64,000 bases of DNA from Corynebacterium meitnerae (GCF_027570075.1 NZ_JAKMUS010000011.1:1-64000), one strand, 5' to 3'; counted from the first letter of the stretch, positions 43,218-52,956 are shown. The notes: a model not told the origin generated them from the sequence alone. Numbers and translations are program-made.

Positions 43218-44969
43218 ATGACGAGTGCCTCCACGCCCTTAGCCGCGCCCAAAAAGGCAGCCGCCGCCAGTTCTGGTGACCCAGATTTGGCTGCTTTGCG
43301 GGGGAAGGTCATTTTCGTTGGTGCAGGTCCAGGTAACCCGGACCTGTTGACCATTCGTGCGCGTGAGGTGCTTGAGCGCAACGCCGTTGCGGTTGTTGAT
43401 CCGGATGTTTCCGCAGGCGTCCGCGATGTTGTTGGTTCGGCATTGCCCGTCCCGGCTGAGAAGCTGGAAGCCGCTGCTGCTGCTTACGAAGAGATGTGCG
43501 CGAAGGCGAAGGAAGCCGGTGCGCGCCGTAAGCCGGTGAAGCCGGCTGATCCCACCGCGGCGGAATTGTCGGAGTGGGCGCCGGAGGGGGAAGAGGGGAT
43601 CGTCGACAAGCTTGAGGCTGCTCTTGATGAGGCCGCGGCGGCGATTTACCGCGGTGATGCGGGCGATGGTGATGTGATTCGTCTCATCGCGGGCAACCCG
43701 CTCACCCGCAATGCTGTTATGCAGGAGATTTCTGCTGTGGCGGCTGCTGGAATTGAGTTCCAGGTTGTGCCGGGCATGTCTTTGCCGTCGACGGTGCCGT
43801 CCTTCGCGGGTATTCCGCTGGGGTCGACGTACACCGAGGCTGATTTGGCGAATGAGCCGGTGGATTGGGATGGCCTGGCGGCCGCCCCGCAGCCGCTCGT
43901 GCTTCAGGGTGAAGCAGAGCACCTGCCGGTGATCAGCGCTGAGCTGACAGAACGTGGCTTTTCCCCGGAAACGCCGCTGACGGTCACGGTGAACGGCACG
44001 ACGCGTCTGCAGCGTACGTTCGACGCAACGCTGGGCACCGTGGGCAAGTTGGACGCGGATTTGGATGGCACCTTGGTTGTCACCATTGGCACCGCTGTGG
44101 ATGATCGCTCGAAGTACTCCTGGTGGGAGAACCGCCCGCTGTACGGCTGGCGTGTTTTGGTTCCGCGTGCCAAGGAGCAGGCAGGGCCGATGAATGCGCG
44201 GTTGAACTACTACGGCGCAATCCCGCAGTCTGTGCCCACCATTTCTATGGAAGCACCGCGTAACCCGGCGCAGATGGACCGCGCGATCAAGGGCATCGTG
44301 GAAGGCCGCTACCAGTGGATCGTGTTCACCTCCGTCAACGGCGTGGATGCGGTCTGGGACAAGTTTGAGGAGCTCGGGCTGGATGCCCGTTCCTTCGCCG
44401 GTGTTCACCTGGCGGCGGTGGGGCAGAAGACCGCTGATGCGATTCGCTCCCGCGGCATGATCCCTGAGCTGGTGCCGCACCGCACCAAGCAGAACGCCCA
44501 GGGTTTGGTGGATGTGTTCCCGGATTACGTCGAGGAGATTGACCCGGTGGGCCGCGTGCTCCTCCCGCGCGCGGACATCGGCGGGGATGTGCTCCTGGAA
44601 GGCCTGAAGGAACGCGGCTGGGAAGTCGACGATGTGGTGGCCTACCGCACCGTCCGCGCCGCCCCGCCGGCACCGGAGGTGCGCGACATGATCAAGACCG
44701 GTGGTTTTGATGCAGTGTGCTTCACCTCCGCATCCACGGTGAAGAACCTCGTGGGTATCGCCGGTAAGCCGCACGCGCGCACCATCATTGCCTGCATTGG
44801 CCCGTTGGCAGCAGCGGAAGCCAAGGAGCAGGGCCTGCGCGTGGACGTCATGCCGGAGACTGCGGACGTGCCGTCCCTGGTTGATGCACTGGCCGAGCAC
44901 GTGGCCGGGCTGCGCGCCGCGGGGCAGCTGCCGCCGCCGCGTAAGAAGCGCCGCGCACGCCGCTCGTAG
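43218..44969 (+). CDS. hemD: Uroporphyrinogen-III synthase with N-terminal methyltransferase-like domain
   Basis: 583 residues from MTSAST. Residues about 30-250 resemble SUMT/CobA methyltransferases (VGAGPGNPDLLT near 37; VVPGMSLPSTVP mid-domain), but with an insertion about 90-125 and poor match to active-site residues, as usual in corynebacterial HemD. Residues about 305-570 form a uroporphyrinogen-III synthase domain (WRVLVPRA, VFTSVNGVDAVW, CFTSASTV). The basic C-terminus is RKKRRARRS. The product, uroporphyrinogen III, feeds haem, sirohaem and cobalamin. Confidence 0.9.
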   Translation: MTSASTPLAAPKKAAAASSGDPDLAALRGKVIFVGAGPGNPDLLTIRAREVLERNAVAVVDPDVSAGVRDVVGSALPVPAEKLEAAAAAYEEMCAKAKEAGARRKPVKPADPTAAELSEWAPEGEEGIVDKLEAALDEAAAAIYRGDAGDGDVIRLIAGNPLTRNAVMQEISAVAAAGIEFQVVPGMSLPSTVPSFAGIPLGSTYTEADLANEPVDWDGLAAAPQPLVLQGEAEHLPVISAELTERGFSPETPLTVTVNGTTRLQRTFDATLGTVGKLDADLDGTLVVTIGTAVDDRSKYSWWENRPLYGWRVLVPRAKEQAGPMNARLNYYGAIPQSVPTISMEAPRNPAQMDRAIKGIVEGRYQWIVFTSVNGVDAVWDKFEELGLDARSFAGVHLAAVGQKTADAIRSRGMIPELVPHRTKQNAQGLVDVFPDYVEEIDPVGRVLLPRADIGGDVLLEGLKERGWEVDDVVAYRTVRAAPPAPEVRDMIKTGGFDAVCFTSASTVKNLVGIAGKPHARTIIACIGPLAAAEAKEQGLRVDVMPETADVPSLVDALAEHVAGLRAAGQLPPPRKKRRARRS

Positions 44970-44984
44970 GCAGATCTTCCTACA

Positions 44985-46022
44985 ATGAGCCACGTGTTTG
45001 AACGTGAGCTGAAACCTGTACGACGCCCGCGTCGCCTACGCAGCGTGCCTGCGATGCGGCGGATGGTGGCTGAGCATCTGCTTGATCCGGCGGACTTCAT
45101 CCTGCCGCTTTTTGTTGCTGATGATCTCGGGCAATCCGGGCAGCGCCGGGAGATCCCTTCCATGCCGGGGGTGTACCAGCACTCCATGGACTCGCTGAAG
45201 CAGATCTGTGAGGAAGCTCTTGCTGTCGGTATTCCCTGTGTGGACCTCTTCGGTGTTCCGCGGCCGGAGGACAAGGACGCCACGGGTTCCGTCGCCTGGG
45301 ATGAAGCCGGGATTCTCAATCGGGCTGTGGCACAACTGCGCGCAGAGTTCGGTGATGACCTGCTCATCATGGCGGACACGTGTCTGGATGAGTTCACTGA
45401 TCACGGCCATTGTGGCGTGGTCACGCACGACCGCTTCGGGCGCGAGGTGGTGGACAATGACGCCACGCTGCCGCTGTACGCGGACATGGCCGTGGCGCAG
45501 GCAGCAGCGGGCGCACACCTGGTGAGCCCGTCCGGGATGATGGATGGCCAGGTCGCGGTGATCCGTGAGGCGCTGGACGCGCACGGCTACACGGATGTGG
45601 CCATCATGGCGTATTCCGCCAAATACGCCTCTGCCTTCTTTGGCCCCTTCCGCGATGCAGTGGGTTCATCCTTGAGGGGGGATCGCCGCACGTACCAGCA
45701 GGACCCGGCGAATGTCCGGGAAGCGCTGCTGGAGGTCGAACACGACGTGGCTGAAGGCGCGGACTTTGTCATGGTGAAACCTGCCATGGCGTACCTGGAC
45801 GTGCTGGCGCAGGTCGCGGAGGTCTCTCCCGTGCCCGTTGCTGCCTACCAAGTCTCCGGCGAGTACGCGATGATTCAGGCCGCCGGCCAGAATGGTTGGC
45901 TCGACGCGGAGCGCACGATGATGGAATCATTGATGGCTATCAAGCGTGCTGGCGCAGACCAGATTCTTACCTATTTTGCTATCGACGCTGCCCGGTTCCT
46001 CCGGGACCAGAAGGATCAGTGA
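44985..46022 (+). CDS. hemB: Delta-aminolevulinic acid dehydratase
   Basis: 345 residues. Condenses two ALA to porphobilinogen. Active-site lysines lie in MAYSAKYAS and VMVKPAMAYLD; metal-site sequence DTCLDEFTDHGHCG retains two cysteines. Start ATG 44985, 15 bp after the hemD stop. First enzyme after ALA formation; the ALA-forming hemA and hemL are not in the window. Confidence 0.95.
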   Translation: MSHVFERELKPVRRPRRLRSVPAMRRMVAEHLLDPADFILPLFVADDLGQSGQRREIPSMPGVYQHSMDSLKQICEEALAVGIPCVDLFGVPRPEDKDATGSVAWDEAGILNRAVAQLRAEFGDDLLIMADTCLDEFTDHGHCGVVTHDRFGREVVDNDATLPLYADMAVAQAAAGAHLVSPSGMMDGQVAVIREALDAHGYTDVAIMAYSAKYASAFFGPFRDAVGSSLRGDRRTYQQDPANVREALLEVEHDVAEGADFVMVKPAMAYLDVLAQVAEVSPVPVAAYQVSGEYAMIQAAGQNGWLDAERTMMESLMAIKRAGADQILTYFAIDAARFLRDQKDQ

Positions 46023-46032
46023 GCTCTTCACC

Positions 46033-46614
46033 ATGACCACACCCCCAACCCACCTTGCACCACCGGTGGACGATCAGCCCCCAGTGGACAGCCACGAGAA
46101 ACCGGAAGCAGTGCGCTTATTCGTTCTCACAGCCGTGGTGATGCTGTGCGGGGAGCTTATACACCAGTTGTTCTCCATTGCGGTGGCGCTGCTTGATCCT
46201 TCCGCACTCGTGGAACAAGCGAAGCAGTCGCGCCCATCGGCGGCGAAGGAGATCGGCGAGGCGAATGTGACGTTGTTGGCGTATGCGTCGATAGCAATCG
46301 CCGCGCTCTTCGCGTTGATCATTGTGCTCGTGCTCGCCATCGCTCTTCGGGCTGTGTCTAAGCAAGCCTCCTGGGCGTCCAATGCGATGAAGCTGCTCAT
46401 GGTGTTCGGCGGTTACTTCGCGTTGCGCGTCATGCTCATCTTTGCCATCCCGGCCAGCGGCAGTGCCGTTCCCACACCTGTTATTGCGCTGGATGGAATC
46501 ATGCAGATCATCGCTGGTGTGGCCGGCGTGTGTGCCATTTTCTTTGCCACGCAGGATGAGACCCGGAAGTGGGTAACTAAGCCGGGAAAGAACAGCAACC
46601 CCCGCAACTCTTAA
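46033..46614 (+). CDS. Membrane protein of the hem cluster (four helices)
   Basis: 193 residues with a Pro/Thr-rich N-terminus (about 30 residues) and four hydrophobic segments. Sits 10 bp after hemB; similar unnamed membrane proteins follow hemB in related species (Rv0513 position). Function unknown. Confidence 0.8.
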   Translation: MTTPPTHLAPPVDDQPPVDSHEKPEAVRLFVLTAVVMLCGELIHQLFSIAVALLDPSALVEQAKQSRPSAAKEIGEANVTLLAYASIAIAALFALIIVLVLAIALRAVSKQASWASNAMKLLMVFGGYFALRVMLIFAIPASGSAVPTPVIALDGIMQIIAGVAGVCAIFFATQDETRKWVTKPGKNSNPRNS

Positions 46615-46630
46615 GGGAAAGTAGAAAACC

Positions 46631-47155
46631 ATGGCCGGTATGTTCCCCACGATGGTGTCGGACCCGAATGACCCGAACCGTAACCACAGGTTCACTGCGT
46701 CAGGCGGGGAAGGCTGCCCGCGCAACCTGCGCGTGGCCTTCTACTTGATCTGCGCTGCCGGTGTGCTGATGTTGCTCACCGCGTTCACGCTGTTGGCCAA
46801 CGGGTATCCGGGTGACGCCGTGATCCATGAGGTGAGCAAGCTGCTTGGCGACGTCGCCGATGAGCCATTTCGCCAGAGGTACATGACCAACATGCGTGTT
46901 ACGGCCTGGGGCAGCATCATCCTCACCGTGTGGTTGGTCTCCGCAGCCGCGTACTTTCCGAAGGGTAGCCGCACGGCCCGCCGCTGGGCGGGTGCTGGTG
47001 TGGCGTTGGCGTGCTTTCTGCACCTGGCGTCCTTTGTCGTTCAAATGACAGCGTGGGTGTCCATGGTTGTTGTGGTTCTGCTGGTGGTGGCTATGCTGCT
47101 AGCGTTTCGTCCAGATTCCAATGCGTTTGTGGATGAGAAAAGTCCACGTTTTTAA
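46631..47155 (+). CDS. Membrane protein of the hem cluster (four helices)
   Basis: 174 residues, four transmembrane segments after a 30-residue hydrophilic start. Ribosome binding site AAGGGAAAG. Its stop overlaps the next ATG (TAATG), indicating coupling to the P-type ATPase homologue. Function unknown. Confidence 0.8.
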   Translation: MAGMFPTMVSDPNDPNRNHRFTASGGEGCPRNLRVAFYLICAAGVLMLLTAFTLLANGYPGDAVIHEVSKLLGDVADEPFRQRYMTNMRVTAWGSIILTVWLVSAAAYFPKGSRTARRWAGAGVALACFLHLASFVVQMTAWVSMVVVVLLVVAMLLAFRPDSNAFVDEKSPRF

Positions 47156-49935
47156 TGAGGAACCAGCGAGTAGCAATGACCAAGCCAGTGAATAACAGTG
47201 ATCTGCCAGACACGGAGGCCATGGAGGCCGTCGTGGTGGGCGAGGGCGCCCCAGAGATCACCGGTAGCCATGAGGATCTTGGGCGTTCCATCCAGGATGC
47301 GATGGATGCGGCACGTGCTGCTGGCATTGGCGTGGAAGAAAAACCAGGGGAGTCTTCCGTCTGGTTCTCGGCGGACATTGAGGACCGCCCCCATGTTTCT
47401 TACTCCTTCGTGTTGGAGAATCTTCCGCCGGCACCAGACATTGACATGGTGGAGGAAGCCGTGGAATCCCTCGACGGGGTGGAGTGCCGTGTGGTGCATC
47501 CACGTCAGTCCGCGTGGGTGACGGCGACGGTGGATACGCGGCCGGAGGTGATCGTCGATAAGTTTGCAGAACTTGGAATTAAGGCGTCCCTGACGGATGC
47601 GTCGATGCTGCGCTACGCGGCGGCGGTGGAAAGCGCTGAGCACTATGTGCGCCGCAAGGCAACGGGGGATGTGCCGGTGCAGTTGCGTCGGCGCCGCCGT
47701 TCGGCGCAGCGTTCGCTCGATCGGGCGCGCCAGGCGGGTTTTGGTCCGCGGGCCCGGCGTGAGGAGGCGCAGCGGAAGAACCAGAGCAAGGATCCGGTCA
47801 AGCGGGATAAGAAGGACGATGTCCTGTACACCGCGCGTGATCTGATCACGCCGGCACGCATGTGGTTGGCGTTGGTTCTCACGCTGCCAGTGCTGGTGTT
47901 GGCCTACTTTGAGTCGGCGCAGTTTGGTGGCTGGCAGTGGGTGGAGCTCGCCTTGGCCACCCCGGTGGTCATGTGGTGTGCTTTCCCGTTCCACCGTGCG
48001 TTGTTGGGCGGAGTCCGGCGTGGAATCACCGCGCTGGATGGGGCTAGTTCCGTGGCCATCATCATTGCGTACCTGTGGTCAGCGGCGGTGATTATTCTCG
48101 CGCCGACGGGGCAGCACGGCTGGCATTCGGGTTTCACGTGGTTCGCGACAACGCAAGGTACGGATAATGGGCCCGAGTTGTTCCTAGATGTGGCGTGCGG
48201 CATCACGTTGTTGCTGCTCATCGGCCGTAGATATTCCATTCGCGCGCGGCGCTTGTTGTTTGATGAGATGGCGGATCAATCGCTTGATCCGGATCTTGAG
48301 TACACGCGCATCAACAAGATGCGCGGCCGCGCGGAGATTGATCAGGAGCAGATCCCGGTCACCGAAATCAACCGCGGCGATGACATTGTCGTGCACGTCG
48401 GGGAAGTCATTCCAGCCGACGGCAAGGTGATCGGTGGAAAGGCTCGTTTGCGCCCGGGGCTTATCGACGTCCACGAGCCCAACGACGTCAAAGTCGGCTC
48501 CACCGTGTACGCCGGTTCCGTGATTGAGGCCGGCGAGATCAAGATCCGCGCGCAGCGCACCGGCCATGCCACGCGCTGGTTGGTGGTCATGCAGTGGCTG
48601 CGTGACGTGGAAGAGCGCCAGCGCTACGCGTCTGTGCAATATGCGCAGAGCGCTGCCCGGCTCATGCCGCTGTCCATGACGGTGGCGTTTTTCAGCTTCA
48701 TTCTGTGGGGTCTGATCTCCGGCGATTACAACGCGGCGCTGCGCACCTCCTTGGCGGTGCTGGCTGGTGTGGCACCAGTCGCGTTGGCCCTGTCCCCGGC
48801 GTTGGCGCTGCGGTTGGGTATTGAGACTGCGGCCCGCAACGGTGTGCTGCTGCGCGACGGCAGTACGCTGCGTGCTCTGGAGACGGTGGACACGGTGGTG
48901 TTTAACCGCGTGGGGGCGTTGGTGAAGGACCAGACGTGTGTGGAAACAGTCACGGCCGCGGAGGGGGAGAGCGAGGAAATGGTTTTGCGCATCGCTGGTG
49001 CGCTGTCCATGGAATCGGACACTCCGGCGGCACGTGCCTTGGTGCAGAGCGCACGCGAGGCAAAGACGCAGTCGGACAACAACCCGGATCTGCCCACGCG
49101 CTATGAACTGGTGAGCGTGACCACGGAGCCCAGCGGTGACGTGAACGCGCGCGTGCACCTGGTGTACATCGACGAGGACGGTAAGGAAACCTCCTCGCAG
49201 GTTGACGCCACGCTGTGGCGCCCGGTGAACCTGTCGCACCTGCGTGGCCGCCTTGCGGTGGCGGCAACCTCCGGCGGTACACCCGTTGTGGTGCGTTGGA
49301 AGGGCAAGGACCGTGGCGTGATTACGTTGTTTGACCCGTTCAAGGATGACGCGGATGAGGCGGTGTCCCGCCTGGAGCAGATGGGTGTGGAAACGGTCAT
49401 GATGACGCGTGACACCTACCCGGTGGCGCGTCGTTTTGCGGATTTCTTGGGTATCTCGAATGTTCTGGCCGGTATCACGAATAACCGCAAGGCCGGGGCG
49501 ATCCGCAACCTGCAGGCGGCGGGGGCGGAAGTGGCGTTGGTGGGGGATGCGTCGGTACGCGATGCGTTGCGCGCGGCGACCGTGAGTGTCATGTACGCGG
49601 ACTCGGAGGACCTTGAAGTTTCCCGTCGTCGTGGCCGCTCGGTGTCTGCTGTGCTGCTGCGCCACGATGTACTGGCGGTGCCGCAGCTTGTCGCTCATGC
49701 GCGCAAGGTGTGTGAGGTGATTGACCGCAACCTCACGCTCGCCTGGGTCTACAACGGTGTGATGTTGCTGTGCGCGGTGGCGGGTGTGATTCCGCCGATC
49801 GCGGCAACGGTGCTCATGCTTGGTTCTTCGCTGCTCATTGAGGGGTTGTCTATGCGTGCGCGTAGTTTCCCGAATGAGGATCGCGTGGAGCCGGAGACGA
49901 TGTCTGAACTTGTCAACGGAGAGAACAATGTCTAA
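47155..49935 (+). CDS. Catalytically degenerate P-type ATPase homologue (pseudo-P1B ATPase)
   Basis: 926 residues with the layout of a P1B metal ATPase: an N-terminal ferredoxin-like region without CxxC, a basic linker, transmembrane helices, A domain, P/N domains and C-terminal helices. Every catalytic motif is altered: the phosphorylation motif DKTGT reads NRVGA (Asn584 replaces Asp); transmembrane CPC reads APV (540-542); TGES reads HEPN (440-443); the HP motif has Thr623 for His; GDGxND reads GDASVR (797-802). Pumping by the normal cycle is therefore unlikely, yet the frame is intact, which implies a retained role, perhaps structural or regulatory in haem or metal handling. An alternative start is 47176. 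Confidence 0.88.
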   Translation: MRNQRVAMTKPVNNSDLPDTEAMEAVVVGEGAPEITGSHEDLGRSIQDAMDAARAAGIGVEEKPGESSVWFSADIEDRPHVSYSFVLENLPPAPDIDMVEEAVESLDGVECRVVHPRQSAWVTATVDTRPEVIVDKFAELGIKASLTDASMLRYAAAVESAEHYVRRKATGDVPVQLRRRRRSAQRSLDRARQAGFGPRARREEAQRKNQSKDPVKRDKKDDVLYTARDLITPARMWLALVLTLPVLVLAYFESAQFGGWQWVELALATPVVMWCAFPFHRALLGGVRRGITALDGASSVAIIIAYLWSAAVIILAPTGQHGWHSGFTWFATTQGTDNGPELFLDVACGITLLLLIGRRYSIRARRLLFDEMADQSLDPDLEYTRINKMRGRAEIDQEQIPVTEINRGDDIVVHVGEVIPADGKVIGGKARLRPGLIDVHEPNDVKVGSTVYAGSVIEAGEIKIRAQRTGHATRWLVVMQWLRDVEERQRYASVQYAQSAARLMPLSMTVAFFSFILWGLISGDYNAALRTSLAVLAGVAPVALALSPALALRLGIETAARNGVLLRDGSTLRALETVDTVVFNRVGALVKDQTCVETVTAAEGESEEMVLRIAGALSMESDTPAARALVQSAREAKTQSDNNPDLPTRYELVSVTTEPSGDVNARVHLVYIDEDGKETSSQVDATLWRPVNLSHLRGRLAVAATSGGTPVVVRWKGKDRGVITLFDPFKDDADEAVSRLEQMGVETVMMTRDTYPVARRFADFLGISNVLAGITNNRKAGAIRNLQAAGAEVALVGDASVRDALRAATVSVMYADSEDLEVSRRRGRSVSAVLLRHDVLAVPQLVAHARKVCEVIDRNLTLAWVYNGVMLLCAVAGVIPPIAATVLMLGSSLLIEGLSMRARSFPNEDRVEPETMSELVNGENNV

Positions 49936-50953
49936 CACGAAGATTGCTGTTGTTGGTGCCGGGCTGGCGGGACTCACCGTGGCACGGCAATTGCGCGGGG
50001 TGAGCGTCGATGTGTATGAGGCAACCGATCGCATCGGAGGCAAGCTGCACACCGTCGGATTCGAGGGCGGCCCCACGGACATCGGCTCGGAATCCTTCAT
50101 CCCCACCGAAGACATGCGTGCATTTATCGACGAGCTGGGCCTGACTGGGTCACTCGTCGAACCCAGCGACGCGCCGACCATGCAGTGGGATGGCAAGGAG
50201 CTTTCGCTTATCGATGCTCCCCGCACCACCACCTTCCACCACGGCCTCCAGGAACTGCCGGAGAAGCTCGCGGAGGAATCCGGCGCCGATATTTACATTG
50301 ATGCTTTCATCTCCGGCATCACGCGTGAAAAGGACAAAGAAAGCGGGAGAGAAGGCTTCCGCCTGAAAGGCGGCGAGGACAAGCTCTACGACCACGTTGT
50401 TCTCGCTGTACCAACACCGACCGCGGCTCTTCTGCTCAAGCAGGTGGATGCTGATGCATCCCAGGCTTTGGCGAAGGTGACCTTGGCTAACCGCGTTGTG
50501 GTGGGCATGCGTTTTGCCACGGGTGAGGGCTTGCCGGAGACCGCGGAGATCCGTATTGCGGATGGGGTGGATGGAGTCCACACAGAATCCTTCGTGTTCT
50601 CGTCTCAGCGCTGGACCCACATCGCGCAACGCGAGGGCGCACTGGTCCGCGCCACTCTCAAGGCCGAAGCGCATGCCAATGAGGATGATTTGGTGGATTG
50701 GGCCCTGGATGATCTGGCAACGGTGACCGGCTTTGATGGCCGCGCTGCCGGCCTGGAAGAAATCTATGTCCAGCGCTGGTTCGGTGCTTTCCCGGAGAAC
50801 ACGGATGCGAACAAGGCTGCTGCCGCGGAAGCAGCTGAACTGATCGCGCAGCTCCCGGGAATCTCCGCCACCGGTGCATGGGCAGGTGGCGCGGGTATCG
50901 CCGCTGTCATCGCACACGCCCGCACAACCGCGGATGATGTGCCCACCGCGTAG
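49928..50953 (+). CDS. hemY: HemY-like FAD oxidase (copro/protoporphyrinogen oxidase), short form
   Basis: 341 residues from MSNTKIAVVGAGLAG. FAD motif GAGLAGLTVARQL, then YEATDRIGGKLHT, as in HemY/CgoX. The C-terminus keeps GAWAGGAGIAAVIAHA. HemY proteins are usually about 450-470 residues; here roughly 110 residues are missing from the middle. Gram-positive HemY oxidises coproporphyrinogen III. The start overlaps the previous stop by 8 bp, leaving no room for hemE, which sits here in C. glutamicum. Whether the short enzyme is active is unclear. Confidence 0.8.
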   Translation: MSNTKIAVVGAGLAGLTVARQLRGVSVDVYEATDRIGGKLHTVGFEGGPTDIGSESFIPTEDMRAFIDELGLTGSLVEPSDAPTMQWDGKELSLIDAPRTTTFHHGLQELPEKLAEESGADIYIDAFISGITREKDKESGREGFRLKGGEDKLYDHVVLAVPTPTAALLLKQVDADASQALAKVTLANRVVVGMRFATGEGLPETAEIRIADGVDGVHTESFVFSSQRWTHIAQREGALVRATLKAEAHANEDDLVDWALDDLATVTGFDGRAAGLEEIYVQRWFGAFPENTDANKAAAAEAAELIAQLPGISATGAWAGGAGIAAVIAHARTTADDVPTA

Positions 50954-50963
50954 ATACCCCGTG

Positions 50964-50969
50964 TAGTTT
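50964..50969 (+). promoter_or_regulatory. Candidate -10 element of the DedA-like gene
   Basis: TAGTTT, 8 bp before ATG 50978; no ribosome binding site seen, so leaderless is possible. Confidence 0.3.
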
Positions 50970-50977
50970 TAAGTCCC

Positions 50978-51742
50978 ATGCACAAAGACCAGGATCAGCC
51001 AGACCTGTCGGAGAATCCGGACAAGCCGGAAACCCCGGAAGGCTCGGAGGACAAAGAACCCGAATGGTGGGAGCAATCCGGCCTGCCGTGGAATTCTAAG
51101 CCGACGAAGTCGGACTACTGGTGTCTCGCCTGGTTCGGTTTCGTGGGCATCTTTGGCATGGCCATGATTCCGTTGCGTGCCTGGCTGCTTGGTTTGGATC
51201 CACCAATCCTGTTGGCCGTGACGGGCTCACGCATTGGTGCGGCATCCACTGGTGCGCTGGCCGCGGTAGGGGAGGCCCCGGGCTGGTTGTGGTTCCTGCT
51301 CATTGGTTCGCTGGTGAACATCAAGTTTGACTGGGTCTACTGGTGGGCCGGCAAACTCTGGGGCCGGGGCATCCTGGATGTTCAGGCACAAAACTCCAAG
51401 CGTGCGGCGAAGAATTTCGCGCGCGTGGAGGGCTGGTTCCACCGCCTCGGCTGGGTGGCTATTTTCCTGGCGTACCTGCCTATTCCGCTGCCCATCGCCT
51501 TCGTTGTGTTTGTCATGTGCGGTGCAACCGGCATGGATGTGAAGAAGTTCATGGTCCTCGACTTTGTGGCGAAGACCATGTGGTCCTTCCTCTACCTCGG
51601 CCTGGGCTGGTCGATCGGCGAGCCAGTGGTCTACGTCCTCGAGCAGTACTCGAAGGTAGCCAACTGGATCGCCATCGGCCTTATCGTCGTGGTGCTCTTC
51701 GGCGCCTTCCGCGGGCAGTCCAAGGCCACCGGCAAGGCCTGA
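50978..51742 (+). CDS. DedA/VTT-domain membrane protein
   Basis: 254 residues. Hydrophilic acidic Pro-rich N-terminus (about 45 residues), then a DedA/VTT domain with several helices and the re-entrant segment with prolines FLAYLPIPLPIAFVVF. DedA proteins are thought to recycle undecaprenyl phosphate or phospholipids. The stop lies 2 bp from the convergent galK stop. A GxxxFxR arginine typical of DedA is not obvious here. Confidence 0.8.
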   Translation: MHKDQDQPDLSENPDKPETPEGSEDKEPEWWEQSGLPWNSKPTKSDYWCLAWFGFVGIFGMAMIPLRAWLLGLDPPILLAVTGSRIGAASTGALAAVGEAPGWLWFLLIGSLVNIKFDWVYWWAGKLWGRGILDVQAQNSKRAAKNFARVEGWFHRLGWVAIFLAYLPIPLPIAFVVFVMCGATGMDVKKFMVLDFVAKTMWSFLYLGLGWSIGEPVVYVLEQYSKVANWIAIGLIVVVLFGAFRGQSKATGKA

Positions 51743-51744
51743 CG

Positions 51745-52956
51745 CTAGTCCACGCGCCGGGCACCATCCTGGGCGCTCGTCGCATAGATGACCGGGGTGG
51801 GGTGGCCCTGGGCGGCGGTGTCAGCCTCAATTGCTGCGGCCACCGCATCCACATCCTCCACCCGGCACAGGGCGATGATGGAACCACCAAAGCCACCGCC
51901 GGTGATGCGGGCGCCCACTGCGCCGGCCTTCAAAGCGGCTTGAACAGCGGTTTCGAGGGCGTCGGGGACGATCTCAAAATCATCGCGCAAGGAGACGTGG
52001 CTTTCGTTCATGAGCTCACCGAATCGGGCGATATCGCCAGCCTTGAGCGCCGCAATCGCATCGATCGTGCGCGCGGTTTCCGTGTGCACGTGGCGCACGC
52101 GACGGCGCACGGTGGCACCGTCAACAGCGGTGCCACCGGATTCGGATGAGGATGCCCACTCCACGGCACGCTCCACCACATCGTCCTCGCGGAAGGTGCA
52201 GTCAAGGGCGGCTGCCACCTGGTCGATGAGGCCACGGCGGGAGCTGTACTCACCGGTCACGTGGGAGTGCTCAACGCGGCTGTCGGAGACAAGCAGCTGG
52301 TAGCCCTCCCAGTCGCAGGGAACCTGCTCGTGGGTATTGGCCAGGAAATCAAGCGCCAAGGCGAAACCTTCGCGCCCACGCACCACGGCGTTTTGGTCCA
52401 AGCCGCCGGTGTTGGCGCCCACGTAGTGGTTCTCGGCGCGCATGGTGGCGGCGATGATGTCCTCATCAGTCGGGGACGGTGCCAACAGATCGCGCACCGC
52501 AACGGCCACGGCGCACTCCAAAGCGGCGGAACTGGACAGGCCAGAACCCAGCGGCACGTCAGAGATCACCGCGATGTCTAGGCCTGATGTGGCGCCACCA
52601 ATGAGGGCATGGACGGTGCCGGCGATGTAGCCGCGCCAATCCGGCAGGCAGCCTTCCTCCGCGCTGGTGGTGGATAGTTCCGCCAGGTTCACTTCGGCGT
52701 CCAGAATCTCACCATTGGGGGAGTGGGACACCATGCGCACAACGCCGTCCTCACGCACGCGCGCAGCCACGGCCGTGGCCATGGAGGTGGCAAAGGGCAG
52801 GCATACACCGAAGGCGTAATCCACGTGGTCACCGATGAGGTTCACGCGCCCCGGTGCGACCCACACACCAGCGGCACGGCCACCGATGTGCTCGGTGAAA
52901 AACGCGTGCGCATTGGTGGTCAGCTGCTCGGGGCTGCGGGTGGCAGAAACAATCAC
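51745..52956 (-). CDS. galK: Galactokinase
   Basis: 403 residues, GHMP kinase. Substrate motif GRVNLIGDHVDY (consensus GEHTDY is changed at two positions), ATP loop PLGSGLSSSAALE, and C-terminal TGGGFGGSIIAL. Phosphorylates galactose at C1. The start overlaps the galT stop by 4 bp. Last gene of the gal operon. Confidence 0.93.
   Translation of the reverse strand: MIVSATRSPEQLTTNAHAFFTEHIGGRAAGVWVAPGRVNLIGDHVDYAFGVCLPFATSMATAVAARVREDGVVRMVSHSPNGEILDAEVNLAELSTTSAEEGCLPDWRGYIAGTVHALIGGATSGLDIAVISDVPLGSGLSSSAALECAVAVAVRDLLAPSPTDEDIIAATMRAENHYVGANTGGLDQNAVVRGREGFALALDFLANTHEQVPCDWEGYQLLVSDSRVEHSHVTGEYSSRRGLIDQVAAALDCTFREDDVVERAVEWASSSESGGTAVDGATVRRRVRHVHTETARTIDAIAALKAGDIARFGELMNESHVSLRDDFEIVPDALETAVQAALKAGAVGARITGGGFGGSIIALCRVEDVDAVAAAIEADTAAQGHPTPVIYATSAQDGARRVD

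Noticed and set aside
48184..50232. 682-codon open frame opposite the pseudo-ATPase and hemY
   Set aside because: Antisense shadow, rich in Arg/His/Gln, spanning two real genes.
51745..52956. GalK as a non-functional kinase because GEHTDY reads GDHVDY
   Set aside because: Asp for Glu and Val for Thr are mild; the ATP loop and C-terminal motif are intact, so activity is likely.
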